Of a stretch of DNA of 64,000 nt, positions 1 to 12,308 are shown piece after piece. Every line of letters begins with the position of its first letter. Position 1 is the first letter of the stretch. Where the stretch lies: NCBI GenBank assembly GCA_026724425.1, contig JAIUCV010001094.1, positions 1-64,000 on the forward strand. Direction: 5' to 3'. This stretch comes from Erythrophleum ivorense. Lineage: Eukaryota; Streptophyta; Magnoliopsida; Fabales; Fabaceae. The position numbers and the translations under genes were made by a program. Below the pieces are notes generated by a model. That model did not search any database and had not been told where the DNA came from. It saw nothing but the letters and a program-made list of their open reading frames with translations.

Positions 1-460
1 GAGCTTCAAGAAGATATGGATTTTCGGCAGAACCAAGGGTGAACCTTAGGGAATTAAGTGTGGAGAATAGGAATATGCAAAGAGAATTAATAAACAACCA
101 TAAAAAATCAAGATAGCAAAGTTAGGGTTTCAAGTGTCCATTACAAAATCTGATTTGATATAATAATTCCTAGGCCTAAATGAGTGTTTGGATGAACTCC
201 TAAGATCCCTAGAAGACTCCTCATATGCATCTTCCATCAAGAAAATGAAGCAAACCCATTTGATACTCACATGGAGCATGGTTTCGGCCTAGGCTAGAAA
301 GAGTACCAAGGGAAAGTTTTAATTTGTTCCAAGCTTATTTTTGAGTCATATATGATGAAAGAGGATGAGTGGAAGCCTTGGACAAATTTCAAAAGCTATA
401 GAAAGTGAGATGGTATCATAGGCTCCATATTATGGCTTAAAGAAGCAACACCTAGCTAAA
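1..460 (+). repeat. Family L LTR, 3' part, first piece
   Basis: This is the middle of a plus-strand family L LTR that began before the window. It matches the middle of the plus LTRs at 57.4-57.9 kb and 61.4-63.0 kb (the stretch from the leader-like AACCAAGGGTGAA segment to the GAAGCAACA segment). It is cut at 460 by a minus LTR and resumes at 4004. About 0.6 kb expected between the two pieces is missing compared with the 61.6 kb copy. No gene is present; the small reading frames are chance. Confidence 0.75.
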
Positions 461-3400
461 TGTAACACCATAATTCTAAGACTCAACTCATACAATTTCC
501 ATACCTCATATCATGCTAGTTATATGGGAGGCAACATAATGGTATTGAAATTTATGAGTAAGTTGCATTTTGCCATGAGAAAAATTGCTCATTCCGTGTC
601 CCATGGGCCATATGGATTCATCCATCTCATTCTCACATTTAAATACATAAATGCAACTCCTAATAAGCTCAAAAAGTGGCCCATACCTCGAGAAAAGGGA
701 GTAAATACACAAAACACATTAGTGTAGCCTCATATTAGTTTTCCAGATTATGTGCTTGAACTTTGAAAAATTATAACTAATTTTAAAAAAATTGAAATCA
801 AGCACACTATACTATTATGGAAAGCTATAGATGTACAATTTATGATAAAAATAAATGCAGACCACAATAGAGGCTGCTAACAACTAGAAAATGATGGAAC
901 AGTACCCGAGGTCATCTATCATCCCTAGTGCTGATCTCCAACTTCAAAAATTCATATCTCCTTGCTCAGAGGTCCAATTGGAGTGATTTTTATGGCCATG
1001 GAAAGCTTATCATATCTAGTTTATTCTTGTAAAATTTCATGAGCATTGGACATCATTTGTCCCACGGATGACATAGCCTAAATATCTGACCATATGAATA
1101 GTATCTGCATCAGTTTAGTAGAAAAATGCCAACTTTGGAAATTCATAATTAATTTCATAGAGCTCCAAATAATTTTTTATTTAACTTCCAAAAAATATTT
1201 TGATAAGGTCTATATGTGTGCCAGATTTCATAGGAAAATTCGTTCATTTGGTCAGATCTTGATATTGGGTTGCAAAATGGCTCATTTTGTGTCATCAAAG
1301 GGGTCCAAATGGTCCATTTTAAGTTCTAAGGCAACCATGACCACTTGAGCATGTGGGAATGCACCAAAATGGCTCTCTAAACTTGTCTCAAAGGTGCATA
1401 AACCCCAAAACAAAAAAACTCACTCTCTCACTCCAAGCCATACACAAGATTCAACATGCTAACTCTTACCATTCAATACCTAAATCATGCTATATCATAC
1501 ATTTGGCATCAAATCTCATTCATACATCATACATTTGGGTAATTACATATGCTCATATGATTACATAACAATTTCATCATGGGATTACATCATATGCCAT
1601 GTGTATGGCTACAAAAGAAATAAAACTAGGCATTTTCATACACTTTGATGTCAATCTCCTTCTTCTAGGTTTGGTGGCTTCCATTACCTTGCTCAATTGC
1701 TTCACCTAGCATGTTAAGACATTGGAGATGAGGGGATGAGATTCAAAGAATCCCAATAGCTATCTCCCTTTCAATCACATATAAAGTATGCAATACAAGC
1801 CTTGAAAATGCGTGCATGGGCATATTGACATATGTGAGCATTCAAAAAAAACATCCTTAGCATTTGAAAAAATCATACATGGCATACATAGACTTTCCAA
1901 GTGAGTGGACTAGCTTCACCCATTCACTTATAGATTTTGGATTTGCCTCACCCATTTTCTTTAAGAGGTTTTGGCTCAACCCTACTATTGGGAGCCAACC
2001 TCACTGTTGGGAGACTCTTTACTTTGTCTCAACTAAGTTTAAGGGTTCTTGGCTCATCCTTACCATAGCTAGAGGGTTATTGGCTTCTCACGCTCAAGCA
2101 AACCAAGGCAAGCATATAAAATATCATTTGAATACATAAAACATGATTATGGTACCATGGAATAAGAGCTCATGCTAAAACACTTTTCATGGCTTAAAAC
2201 ATACATACACACATTCAAGACAATGGAAGCACATAATTATGCATGATAGAAGGTGGAGAGAGTTACCTTTACCATACAAGCATACTCTTTCCTTGAGCTT
2301 TAAGTCCTCTCCCTTGACTTCACACATCCAAAGAGGTGGAGATCATTTCTCTTGGCCTAGACATATCATATGGAAGTTAATTATACTCTTGAATCACATT
2401 CTAAGGCCACACATTCACCAGAAAAGCTAAGTGACTCATAAGGCTCTTTTATGGTTCCATAATGTACTTAATGAAGCAACCTTAAGAAAAACATCATCTT
2501 GGCTCCATTCTCTCCATCTATTTATGATTCTTGACTCCATTTAAACCTCTTGGAGTCATCACATAATCAAATCAAGGAACCTATCTAGGTATTGCTTCTT
2601 TAAGCCATAATATAAAACATACAAGGCCATCTCACTTTTTATGGTTTCTAAAATTTTTCCAAGGTTTCCTCTCATACTCTCCTATCATACATGATGTAAA
2701 ACTAAGCTTAGAAGGAATTGAAACACTCCCTAGGTGCATGAACTCTCCTTGGTCGAAGCTATACTTCCATATGGCACCAATGGAGTTTCTTTACTTCCTT
2801 TGATGGGAGAATCATGTAGGAAGCTCTTTTGGTGTCTTAAGAGCCTATATGAACTCTTAAATATCATAAAATATGGCTAGGATTCATGATAGAGTTCAAA
2901 GTACAATCAAAACCTTACCCTCCCTATCTTGAAAATCAATGGCTTTTACTTGAATTTCTTTGCATATTCTTACTCTCCTCCCTTAAATTCCTAGAATTTA
3001 CACTTAGTTCTCCTCAATATTCAAGCCCTCTTATAGCTATATATATGGGGCAAAATAGGGAGAGAAAGGGGCTACCATAGGCTAAAGATTTTACCTTATT
3101 TCCATGACTTTTCTTGCTTGTTTCTCACTTGCTTTGGCCTCTTGTCTTCAAATCCGAATTTTTCCCTTTGTTCTGCCCTCAAAACAGCACCAAAACTTTA
3201 AGAAAACTATAAGGAGAAAGGGGAGAAAGAGGAGAAACATATTACTAAGGAAAGAGCTTAAAATTTCATGAAAATTTCTACCTTTCCCTTTCCTTTTCTC
3301 CCTCCAAAGCTTCCTCTTATGGTGTACCTAGGAGCTGGATCCCTTCTCTAGTTTTGGGGCAGAATTAGGTCTATCTAGAAGAGGGGAGAAGAAGGGCAAA

Positions 3401-4003
3401 ATATAAGGAGGGTTAAAGAAGCTTCCATTTTCCAAAAATTCTAATTTTGCCCTTCATTCTTAGCATTGTTGTTTCTAATTCGTTTTAGCTCCTTTTTTAT
3501 AACCATCTTTTCCATTATAAAATTTAGGTTCCCAATTTAGTAAAATGCCTTTGGAATCACTCAAATCGGTGCTAAAATCTTCCCAAACAAATCTATCAAA
3601 GTTTAAGCTCACTGTTATTGGAAAACGTCCACCGAAGGGGCTTTAGCTATCCCGGGGCTTCCCATGGTTTTTAAGGGACTCTGAGAACTCTAAGGAACTC
3701 AAAAATTTCATTTAAAAAGACCTCATGTGAAATTCAAAAATTTGCTCAAAATGATGAAAATACCTTTAGTTTCGTCAATCTTTTGTTACATTTCGTTTCT
3801 TCATTCTTGCTCCATTTTTCTTTCTGTTTGAGCTTGAGATTCTCAGTTTTAGGAGTCTAGAATGCTTCCCAAATTTTTTGGGACCTTGACTAAGTCATTT
3901 CGGGGGACTTCCTTTTGTATCCAGTGAATTTCATTCGTTTACGAAGAATTTGTATGTTACGTTTCTCACGTTTTCTCTCATTTTCGGAGAACTGGATATT
4001 ACA
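461..4003 (-). repeat. Solo LTR, family L, 3.5 kb
   Basis: On the minus strand this begins TGTAATATCCAGTTCTCC (at 4003) and ends TGGTGTTACA (at 461), the terminal pattern of family L. There is no adjoining internal domain, primer site or polypurine tract, so it is a solo LTR. The flanking pentamers are ctaaa and cttag (3 of 5 identical), and host LTR sequence is missing at the junction, so the target duplication is not convincing. A weak TATA-like stretch lies near 3401. The length agrees with other family L copies (3.65 and 3.72 kb). Confidence 0.8.
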
Positions 4004-5507
4004 CTTAGTCAAGAACCCTTTAAGAGAATGGGTGAGGCAAGTCCAAAATCTTTCAGGAGAAGTGGGTGAGGCTAAACCATCTTCTTAGCAAACCTATGTA
4101 TGTTTTACATGACTTCTTGAATGCTAGAAATGTTCCATGAATGATTATGAAAGCCATGATGTCCATGCAAGCATTTTTAGACTTGGATTTGCATTCTTTA
4201 TGTATGGTTGAAAGGGAGAAGAGCAATTAGTATTCCTAGAATCTCATTTCTTCCTCCCCCATTGTCTAACATGTCTAGGTGGACCAAGTGAGCCAAGGAA
4301 TGGAAGCTACCAAGTATAAAGAAGGAGATTGGCATAGAATTGTGGAAATTGTCCATTTTGTAGCCATATGAATGGCATATGATGTATTCCAAGTTGTATA
4401 TGATGTATGAACTCATAAACACTTGTAAATGTATAAATATATTGTATATGTATGAGAATTGATGCTATGGGGATGTTGTAGCCACTTCTTGACATTGAAT
4501 GGCAAGATCTAGCTTATGTATTCTTCTGTATACCTTGGGGTGAGAGAGTGAGTTAGTGAAATCTAAGTTTGTGTACTTTGAGACATGTTTAGTAGACCAT
4601 CTTGGTGCTTTCCCATATGCTCAAGTGGCTATGGATGTCTTAGAAGTGGATTTGGACCATTTGAGACCCTTATAAGACACAAAAAAGTGCTATTTTGCAA
4701 CCCTACAGTACAATTTGACCAAATGAATGAATTTACCCATGAAATTTAGCATGCATATAGATCTCATCTAGAGCTTTTTAGGAAGTTAAAGACTAGATTA
4801 TTTGGAGCTTTGTGGAATTAATTATGATTTTTCAAAGTTGTCAAATTTTAGTTATTTTGGTATGGTTACTGTTCATATGGTAAATTTCTTCTCTTATGTC
4901 ATTCAAGGGCCAAATGGTGTCCAATGCTCATAAACTTTTACAAGAATAAATTGGACATGATCAGCTTTCTATTTCCACTTAGATCACCCCAATTGGATGT
5001 CTGATCAGGGAGATATGAATTTTTAAAATTTTGTGATAGTACTCATAGTGCCAGGAGAGTTTAGTTACTGTTCCATCAATTTCCAATGACTAGATGTCTC
5101 TATTTTGGTCTGGACTTATTTTAGCATAAAGTAAACATCTATAGCTTTCCAGAATGGTATAGTGTACTTGATTTTGATTTTTTTAGAATTAGTTATGATT
5201 TTTCAAAGTTCATGATAGAAAATTGGCACACTAACACGAGGCTGTACATGCAATTTTTGTGTGTATGGTTCATGAGCTCAAGTTTTTGGCCACTTCTTGA
5301 AATGGTTCTAAGTTGTATTTGTGTATTTGAATATGAGAATAAGATGGATGAGTTCATATGATTCATGAGACATGAAATGAAAATTTTATCCATGACGTAA
5401 TATGAAAATATTCTAATATTTTAATGTCATTTTCTTAGAAAGCTTGTATTATTCAAAGATATGTGATTAGAATGGCATGAGTTAGGTTAGATGAATATGG
5501 TGTTACA
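4004..5507 (+). repeat. Family L LTR, 3' end, second piece
   Basis: Continuation of the plus LTR at 1-460. It contains two units of the GGGTGAGGC array (4028-4075), the conserved AATCTCA...CTAAC...CTAGGTGGACC block (4238-4283), and the LTR end ATATGGTGTTACA at 5507. The next bases are internal retroelement sequence, so this is a 5' LTR of a deleted element. Confidence 0.75.
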
Positions 5508-6865
5508 GAAATCCCATAGAGATGAATCGCAAAAGATCCTAGTACAATATAATAGGTTGCAGTAGACCCTACTAGAGCTCAGAGAGGTCGCAGTAGACCT
5601 AGGGGTCGCAATAAATCCCATAGAGATACAAAGAGCTCACAGTTACAGCACTACAGTTCTTTGGGTAAATGACAACCTGAGATAGTTTTCCCAAATCAGT
5701 TAGTCTCAAAGACCAATATTGTATTAGATAGTTTTCATCTCAGAGACTAGAGATCTCCTAAATTTGGTAGACTATTATCATAGAGATATGAAGGCTATAC
5801 TCAGACAGTTAGACTATTGACTAGACCTCCTTGATTGATGAAAATAGTGTGTGGGAAGAGGAAAGCAAGAAAGTAGCTTTCCAGTAATATAGCTAGATGA
5901 ACCACTACCCAGTAGACATTGGACCTAACAAAGGGATAGAGAGATTCTTATATACCAGAGTCATATGTTCAGAGAGGAGTCAGGTATAGTTTGTCTTGAT
6001 GGGGTAAGTGGTAGACTATGTCTTCAGTAACTGAGATTCTGAAAAGTTAGTCTCCTACAAGAATTTAGCAATAGTCAGTGGTAGTTGTTCTTCAATGTTA
6101 GCGTAGAAAAGAGTATAGGTTATGATGATTAGCTATTAAACTGCAAAGTTAAATAAGACCCACTCTTGAGTGAATAAAGAGAGTAAAACATAGTTTAGGC
6201 CTGAAAAGGCAAGGGTCAGAGTAAGAAATAAGGCTGGGACGATTGAGAATAATAGCCCTTTTAAAAGGAGCTATGATCCTAGTAAGTGATACAAATATGA
6301 GGCTTATGACAGAAAGAAATATGATGATGAACCATGGATGAGCTGGTGAGAAAACGATTAAAATTAAATAGTGGATTGAATATTTATATGAGTTAAGTAA
6401 GCAAACAAAGGTCTCTACTGGTAGTTAATGAATAAAGAAATATAATGAAACTTTATAGAAAGCCATTAAGAGATGATTTAATACTAAGTAAGTTATCTCC
6501 CAAGTCATGTAAATAAGTCCACTAAGCAAAAAAAGAAAAGAAAAAGAAAAACCCTATGAGTGGGTTAAGAATAACTGGATGCGAAATAGTAAACTCTCCC
6601 AAGAAATAGGCCAAAATTATGAGGGTAGGATTCAGAGTCAGAAATTCTTTCCCTTATGAGAAGACCTAGTATATGCTCTGTAGCAATAGCATAGAAAAAG
6701 AGAACTAGATATAGTAAACTAGTGATGTAAATTCCCTGACAGAAGAGCTTAGTCTTTAAAGGAAGTAAATAAAGCCAGGAAGAAGGGAAAGAAGAGGCCA
6801 TTTAACGGAATATGAGAAAAGCTAGATGAATTTATACCCCTAAATTTCAAGGATGAAATTTATTT
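5508..6865 (+). mobile_element. Deleted internal domain of a family L element
   Basis: This 1.4 kb lies between an LTR end (5507) and a polypurine tract plus new LTR (6866-6880). It aligns by eye along its length with 51478-52785, the 3' part of the larger internal domain at 48-52.8 kb. It lacks the primer site and everything upstream, so it is an internal-deletion derivative. No open frame and no gag, pol or integrase motif is visible. It opens with a degenerate array of GCAGTAGACC motifs (5549-5622). The last bases (GGATGAAATTTATTTAAG) are typical of the 3' end of Tekay/Del-type Gypsy elements. Confidence 0.65.
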
Positions 6866-6879
6866 AAGGGGGGAGGAAA
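6866..6879 (+). other. Polypurine tract
   Basis: AAGGGGGGAGGAAA lies directly before the LTR start TGTAACATCC at 6880. In LTR retroelements this purine run primes plus-strand DNA synthesis. The same arrangement recurs at 52786 and 60431. Confidence 0.8.
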
Positions 6880-7435
6880 TGTAACATCCGGTCCCTCCGT
6901 AAACATGAGAAACGTAATGTCTGGTTTCTTCGTAAAAGAACGAAACACACTAGATATGAAAAGAAGTCCCCCAAATAGAATTATTTGAGATCTAATAAAA
7001 TTAGAGTAATAATTTAAACATCAAATAATGAGGATCCAAGGTTAGAGGTGCCCTGAAAATGGAGCAAGAATAATTAGACAAAATTCAATGAAGATGCAGT
7101 TGCATTTTTGTAATTTTGGGTGTTTTTTAGAAAACTCAAATAAGGATTTTTTAAATAGAAAAAATGAGTTTCCCGTGGTTCTCAGTGGCCTTAAATACCA
7201 TAAGAACCCTTAGAATGGTTTAAACCCCTCTAGTTTACGTTTTGGAGCATTAGTTGACCCAAACTTTGACTGGTTCATTTAAGAAGGTTTTAAATTCAAC
7301 TTGGATGAAACCAAAAGGTATTTTATGAATTAAAGGATCTAAATTTTATAATGGAAAAGATAGCTCTAAAAAAGGAGTTGAAATGAGGTTAAACGGAGCA
7401 AACAGGCACGTAGGGGCAAAATGGTCATCTTGACA

Positions 7436-7446
7436 AATTATAAAAG
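7436..7446 (+). promoter_or_regulatory. Putative LTR TATA box
   Basis: AATTATAAAAG, about 560 bases into the LTR. The diverged M-family LTR has AATTATAAAATAAG at the equivalent place (43661), also followed by CTTCTTAAGTAAG. Position and conservation suggest the element's promoter; there is no transcript evidence. Confidence 0.45.
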
Positions 7447-8743
7447 AAGCTTCTTAAGTAAGATTACACCTCATCACCTTCTCCAAGCTTCCATTTTCAG
7501 AAATTTGAGCAGCCATGGTGTGACATTAAGGGGGAGGGGGAGAGAGAAGAAGTTTAAACTTCCGTTTAGGTAAGTAAACAGTCCTATTTCATCCCACGCC
7601 AGTTAGGAAAGTTGTTCCTTTCTCTAAGAACTCTGTAATGGTGGTTTTCTTTTCTTGAAAACTTGAACATTTAGGTTTGACCCAAGGCAAAAAGGAACTC
7701 TTTTCTAGAAACGAATTAATGAAAAATAATCTACGTGAAGATAGCTCTATTTTAAGGTAAGACTTTACTTGAAACACTTACAAAATCTTATATTTCCAAG
7801 ACATTTAAGCTTTGGTCTAGAGAGAGAAAGTAGTGTTCTTGATGGAACCAAGGGTTATGGAGTGTGAGATTAAGAAAATACCATAGAATTGAAAAGGAAA
7901 CTTTAGAATGCAAGTTATAGAATTTAGGGATTTGGTTGCACCTAGGCTAAGATGAACCTTTGTAGTAGTAATTTAAGTCGTCTAAGAGTATATATGACTT
8001 CTTAAGACATCTAAGAAGCTTCACAAGTACCGATTCCCTAAAAGAAAGCAAACAAACTCCATGGGTACATAATGCTCTTCATGTCTTGGCCTAACCTACT
8101 TCATGCACCTAGGGAGTGTTTTAATTTGTTCTAAACCTAGAATGGGACTAAATATGATAGAAGAATATTAGTGAAAGCCTTGGAAAAAATTTAGAAGTCA
8201 TGAAATGTGAGATGGAGGTGTAGGCTCCATAATGTGACATTATGAAGCAACTTATAGCTAGACTCCTTAAAATAAATGTGTGATGGCTCCAAGGAGTCTA
8301 AAGGGAGTCAAAAGGCCTAGAATGAATGAGAAATGGGAGTCAAGGCCTTGAATTCTCCTAGTTGTTTCATAAGGTCTTATATGGAAGCATAATGGAGCCA
8401 TAGAACAAAGTAGCTTCATATAGAGTGTGTATGATGCCAAGGCTTATTTTCATGAGTGATTTATATCTCTTTTAATGTATCAAGGCCAAGAGAACCATGG
8501 GTCACCTAATTGCAAGGCTTAGCCAAAAAAGGGGAAGAACAATTTTAAGAGAAAGTGTTGTGTTCTTACTTCAAGATAGCTCTCTAACCTTTCTCACATA
8601 CATAGCTTGGTTGTTTTCTTATCATTAAGTGCTTGTATGTGTGTTTGAGCCATGAGAAATGTTTTTAGCCTTTGCTTACATGTTTTGGTACCATTATGTT
8701 TCTTGAAATGTGTTTATGATTACATTATAGCTTGCATGGGTTT

Positions 8744-8877
8744 GGTTAAGCCAAAAGTCCCTAGAAATAGGTAAGACAAAGCCAAAAGTCTCAAGAAGAG
8801 TGAGGTTTAGTTAAAAGTCCTTTAAAAATGGATGAGAAAAATCTAAAAGTCCCAAGAAAGATGGGTGAGGCTAGAAC
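8744..8877 (+). repeat. Intra-LTR iterated array (GCCAAAAGTCCC type)
   Basis: About five imperfect units of 25-35 bases, each with a core like GCCAAAAGTCCC followed by GGGTGAGGC. The same array occurs at the same relative place in many LTRs of this window (13091, 28055, 31411, 58374, 63520 and others). Confidence 0.7.
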
Positions 8878-9875
8878 TATACCCTTGAAAGCTTATACTT
8901 GTTATGTATGAGTTGTGACAAGGAAAATGTCTTGAACATGTTCACTAGCTACTTGAATATCATGCATGCATTCTTTGACTTGTTTATGCATCTATTATGT
9001 ATGTTTGAAAGGGTTAAGAGCTATTGGAATTCTTTGAATCTTACTCTTTCCTCCACACATGTCTAACCATATCTAGGTAAGCCAAGTACACAAGGAAATG
9101 GAGGCCAACAAGTATAAGAAGCAAGATTATGACAACAAGATAGAGAAATGGCTTGTTTAATTGTATTTTGATGTCAAACTATGTACCCATGAGATGTATC
9201 TATGATGTAAACCCTTGAACATGTTTTAATATATGTACAAATAGTGTATGTATCAATGTGGAAGCTAGATGAATGAAAATGTAAGATTTTGCCACTCCTT
9301 TGCCATTATATAACTTGATGTTCTTGTATATTTTTGGATATAGCAAGGTGAGATTGAGCTCTATAGTGATTTGAATCATTTGGCATGCTTTTATGTATGG
9401 TGTTTATGCTTTTAAACTTGTCCAAGTGGTTGTGGAATGCAAGAAGGGCCATTTGGTGTCTTGAGATGCCATTTTGAACTTCAATTTTGACCAAATGGTT
9501 TGCTAAACCAAAGTATGACCAAATGAATGAGTTTTTCCATGAAATTTGGCCAACAAGTAGGTCTCATCTATATATTTTCACAGAGCTAAAGAGCACTTAA
9601 TTTGGGGCTCTAGAAAATTTATTATGATTTTTCAAAGTTGGCCAAATTATGCAGAAATGGTGATTACTATTTATTTGGTTAGTTTGCTTCTCTATGTCAT
9701 ATATAGTCCAAATGAAGTATAAGACTTATGAAATTTTACAAGCATAAACTAGACATTATAAGCTTTCTATAACCACTAAGATCACCTTGTTTAGAGTTTT
9801 GTAGGGGGAGATATGAATTTTTGAAATTGCATGATAGTACTAGTAATGTAGCTTGACTTATGTTACTGTAGCCAT

Positions 9876-12308
9876 ACATCAATCATTTGGATAATTACAT
9901 ATGTTCATATGATTACATAATAATTTTATCATGGGATTACATCATATGCCATGTGTATGGCTACAAAAGAGACAAAACTAGGCATCTTTGATGTCAATCT
10001 CCTTCTTCTAGGCTTGGTGGCTTCTATTACCTTACTCAATTGTTTCATCTAGCATGTTAAGACATTGGAGAGGAGGGGATGAGATTCAAAGAATCCCAAT
10101 AACTTATCTCTCTTTCAATCACACATAAAGTATGCAATACAAGCCTTGAAAATGCATGCATAAGCATATTAACATATGTGAGCATTCAAGAAACATCCTT
10201 GGCATTTAAACAAGTCATACATTGTCAAGTGAGTGGATTAGCCTCACCCATTCACTTATGAATTTTGAATTTGCCTTACCCATTTTCTCTAAGAGGTTTT
10301 GACTCAACCTCACTCTTAGGAGACTCTTTACTTTGTCTCACCTAAGTTTAAGGGTTCTTGGCTCATCCTCACCATGGTTAGAGGGTTCTTGACTTCTCTA
10401 CACTCAAGCAAACCAAGGCAAGCACATAAAACGTCATTTGAGTGCATAAAACATCATCATGGTACCATGGAATAAAAGCTCATACTAAAATACTTTTCAT
10501 AGCTTAAAACATATATATACACATTCAAAGACAATGTAAACACATAATCATGCATGAGAGAAGGTGGAGAGAGCTACCTTTGCCACACAAGCATACTCTT
10601 TCCTTGAGCCTTGAGTCCTTTCCCTTGACCTCACACACACAAGGAGGTGGAGCTCATTTCTCTTGGCCTAGACACATCATATGGAAGCCAATTATACTCT
10701 TGAATCAAATTCTATACATTCATTAGAAAAGCTAGGTGGTTCATATGGTTCTTTTATGGTTCCATAATGCACTCAATGAAGCAACCTTAAGAAAACATCA
10801 TCTTGGCTCCATTCTCTCCATCTATTTATGATTTTTGACTCCATTTAAACCTCTTGGAGTCATCACATAATCAAATTAAGGAGCCTAGCTAGGTGTTGCT
10901 TCTTTAAACCATAATATGGAACCTATGATACCATTTCACTATCCATGGCTTCTAAAGTTTTTCTAAGGTTTCCTCTCATCCTCTTCCATCATACATGACT
11001 TAAAACTAAGTTTGGAACAATTTAAAACTACCTCTAGGTGCTCTAAGTGTCTTAGGCCAAAGCTATGCTTCTTTTTAGCACCTTTAGAGTTTCTTTGCTT
11101 CCTTTGATGGGAGAAGCATGGAGGAAACTCTCTTGGTGTCTTAGGAACCTATATGAATACTTAAACATCATAAAATATAGCTAGGGTTCATGATAGAGTT
11201 CAAGGTGCAATCAAAACCCTAGCCTCCTTATCTTGAAAATGAATGGCTTTTACTTGAATTTCTTTGCATATTCTTACTCTCTTCCCTTAAATTCCTAGGA
11301 TTCACCCTTAGTTCTACCCAAAATTCAAGCCCTCTTACAACTACATATATGGGGTGAAATAGGGAGAAGAAAGGGGAAGGAGTAGCTATCATAAAAGTGA
11401 GATTTTACCTTGTTTCCTTGCTTCTTCTTGCTTGTTTCTCACTTTTCTTGGCCTCCTTTCTTCAAATACAAATTTTCCCCTTTGTTCTGCCCTCAAAAGA
11501 CCACCAAAAACTTTGAGAAAACCATAGGGAGAAAGGGGAGAAGGAGGAGAAGCATGTTGCTAAAGAAAGAGCTTAAAATTCCATGAAAATTCCTACCTTT
11601 TCTCCCTCCAAAGCCTTTTCTCTTAATGCACCTAGGAGTTGGCTCTCTTCTCTAGTTTTGGTGCAGAATTAGGTTGAACTAGAAGAGGGGAGAAGAAGGG
11701 CAAAATATAATGAGGGTTTAAGAAGCTTCCATTTTTTTAAAATTCTAATTTTGCCATTTGTTCTTGGCATTTTTGTTATTAACTCGTTTTAGCTCCTTTT
11801 TGAGAACCATCTTTTCAATTATAAAATTTAGATTCCCAATTTAATAAAATGCCTTTGGAATCACTCAAATTGCAGCTAAAACCTTCTCGAACGAATCTGT
11901 CAAAGTTCAAGCTCACCTCTATTAGAAGATGTCCACTAGAGGGGCTTTAGCTATCCAGGGGCTTCCTATGGTTTTCAAGGCCTCTAAGAACCCTGGAGAA
12001 CTTAAAAATTTTATTTAAAAATCCCTCCTATGAAAATTATAAATTTTACTCAAAATAATGAAAATGCCCTTATGTTTTGTCAATCTTTCATTCAAATTCG
12101 TTTCTTCATTTTAGCTCTATTTTTCTTTCTGTCTGAGTCTAAGATTCTCATTTTTAGGAGTCTAGAATGCTACATGAATTTTTTGAGACCTTAAATTACT
12201 CTATCTGGGGGACTTCCTTTTGTATCTGGTGAATTTCGTACGTTTATGAAGAAACCGTACATTACATTTCTCGTGTTTTCTCTTATTCTTAGAGAACTAG
12301 AGATTACA
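9876..12308 (-). repeat. Family L LTR fragment, inverted
   Basis: Closely matches 1510-4003 of the minus solo LTR, for example the ATCATATGCCATGTGTATGG segment (9944 against 1591). On the minus strand it starts TGTAATCTCTAGTTCTC at 12308; the last ~1.05 kb of the LTR (its 3' end) is missing at 9875. No target duplication can be assigned. It contains the minus-strand GGTGAGG array (about 10225-10400). No coding region. Confidence 0.7.

Larger units (their letters stand above)
6880..9875 (+). repeat. Family L LTR, 5' part (3' LTR of the deleted element)
   Basis: Starts TGTAACATCCGGTCCC right after a polypurine tract. The first 66 bases are two imperfect 33-base units. It carries the conserved TTTGACTGGTTCATTTAAG promoter-upstream block (7260-7400), a TATA-like site near 7437, a GCCAAAAGTCC array (8744-8877) and the conserved TTGAATCTTAC...CTAACC block (9036-9077). 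It breaks off at about 9875, roughly 430 bases short of the expected end, where an inverted LTR fragment begins. Confidence 0.7.

Noticed and set aside
461..4003. CTAAA/CTTAG as a target duplication
   Set aside because: Only 3 of 5 bases agree and about 0.6 kb of flanking LTR is missing, so I do not count it as evidence.
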